Origin: Methylomicrobium sp.
Lineage (GTDB): Bacteria > Pseudomonadota > Gammaproteobacteria > Methylococcales > Methylomonadaceae
Direction: 5' to 3'
Length of the DNA: 6,035 nucleotides
NCBI GenBank assembly: GCA_007135635.1
Contig: SLIO01000373.1
Location: forward strand, 1 to 6,035
The notes beneath the pieces are model-generated. The model had not been told where the DNA came from. It saw nothing but the letters and a program-made list of their open reading frames with translations, and did no database searches. Below, in pieces: positions 5,478 to 6,035 of the stretch. How positions within the stretch are numbered: position 1 is the first letter of the stretch; each line of letters opens with the position of its first letter. A program made the translations under genes and the position numbers.

Positions 5478-6035
5478 ATGATCACCATTAAATTTCTGTT
5501 GTTGACCGGACTTTTACTAACCGCCTCGGTTGCCCATGCCGAAAAAATCATCGTTGCGGCGGCCGCCGACCTCAAGTTCGCACTAGATGAAATAGCAGCC
5601 GAATTCCGGAAAGATCACCCAGAGGACACGGTTGAAATCGTCTACGGTTCGTCGGGCAAATTTTTTACGCAGATACAGCAAGACGCGCCTTATGACCTGT
5701 ATTTTTCGGCCGATATCGGTTTTCCAAAACAACTGGCACAAGGCGGTTTCGCGGCTTCCGAAGTCAACCCGTATGCCTTTGGCCGCATCGTTTTATGGAG
5801 TGCGCAATTGGATGCCACCAAGCTGACGCTGGAAAACCTATCCAATCCTTCCATCACCCGAATCGCTATCGCCAATCCCAAGCACGCCCCTTACGGCAAA
5901 CGGGCCGAGGAAGCGCTTCGCTCGACCGGAATCTGGGCGTCCGTGGAACCGAAATTGGTTTACGGCGAAAATATCGCGCATACCGCGCAATTCGTGCAAA
6001 CCGGCAACGCTCAAATCGGCATCATCGCGTTGTCG
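5478..6035 (+). CDS. modA: Periplasmic molybdate-binding protein ModA (second copy, partial)
   Basis: The first 186 codons of a second ModA; the frame is open to the window edge, where probably about 65 codons are missing. It has a signal peptide (MITIKFLLLTGLLLTASVAHA, probable cleavage after residue 21). Landmarks are AAAADLKFALDEIA (27-40), YGSSGKFFTQI (56-66), APYDLYFSAD (70-79), FGRIVLWSAQ (101-110), IAIANPKHAPYGKRAE (129-144) and GENIAHTAQFVQTGNAQIGI (163-182). The anion-binding SSG and APYG motifs, altered in the first copy, are canonical here. The gap after the first copy is 24 bp, with a modest GAGA ribosome site 7 nt before the ATG and no promoter, so both copies are likely co-transcribed. 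The two proteins are clearly diverged paralogues. It could alternatively prefer tungstate; sequence alone does not tell. Confidence 0.9.
   Translation, partial: MITIKFLLLTGLLLTASVAHAEKIIVAAAADLKFALDEIAAEFRKDHPEDTVEIVYGSSGKFFTQIQQDAPYDLYFSADIGFPKQLAQGGFAASEVNPYAFGRIVLWSAQLDATKLTLENLSNPSITRIAIANPKHAPYGKRAEEALRSTGIWASVEPKLVYGENIAHTAQFVQTGNAQIGIIALS

Overview
The window looks like chromosomal DNA of a gammaproteobacterium of moderate GC, and my best guess is a methanotroph-like member of the Methylococcales. This rests on the close RpoH and Tag similarity to enterobacterial proteins, the mix of sigma54, CIRCE and molybdate genes, and the palindromic dispersed repeats in the gaps. The taxonomic placement is inference from style, not from a search. 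No rRNA, tRNA, transposase or CRISPR array was seen.

Left part (1-1052): a 54-nt imperfect inverted repeat (42-95) precedes tag, encoding DNA-3-methyladenine glycosylase I (167-739, +). The 313-bp gap after tag holds a cluster of related GC-rich palindromes with compensating arm changes, ending just before the stop codon of the convergent rpoH gene.

Middle (1053-2213): rpoH, the heat-shock sigma factor (minus strand). Its upstream region has a perfect CIRCE operator (TTAGCACTC-N9-GAGTGCTAA) a few bases downstream of a sigma70-like -35/-10 pair, so HrcA probably represses rpoH transcription.

Right part (2214-6035): a molybdate-related block. A 509-aa outer-membrane beta-barrel of the alginate-export family (minus) is divergent from a short ModE-type regulator that has the DNA-binding domain but no molybdate-binding domains (plus). 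Next come two tandem, non-identical ModA periplasmic molybdate-binding proteins; the second runs off the window end. Three sites have the 24-bp geometry of a ModE operator (CG at both ends, 9-6-9 layout). One strong site lies between the divergent genes, one weaker site lies directly in front of the barrel gene, and one lies at the predicted start of transcription of a near-consensus sigma54 promoter (TTGGCAC-N5-TTGC) in front of the first modA.

Taken together, the right half suggests a molybdenum-responsive uptake locus. Periplasmic binding proteins would be made under sigma54 control (typical of nitrogen metabolism) and repressed by a ModE-like protein, and an outer-membrane channel may be co-regulated with them. 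The inner-membrane and ATPase genes (modB, modC) are expected just beyond the right edge. The barrel's role in molybdate entry is a hypothesis; only its family and its position are visible.
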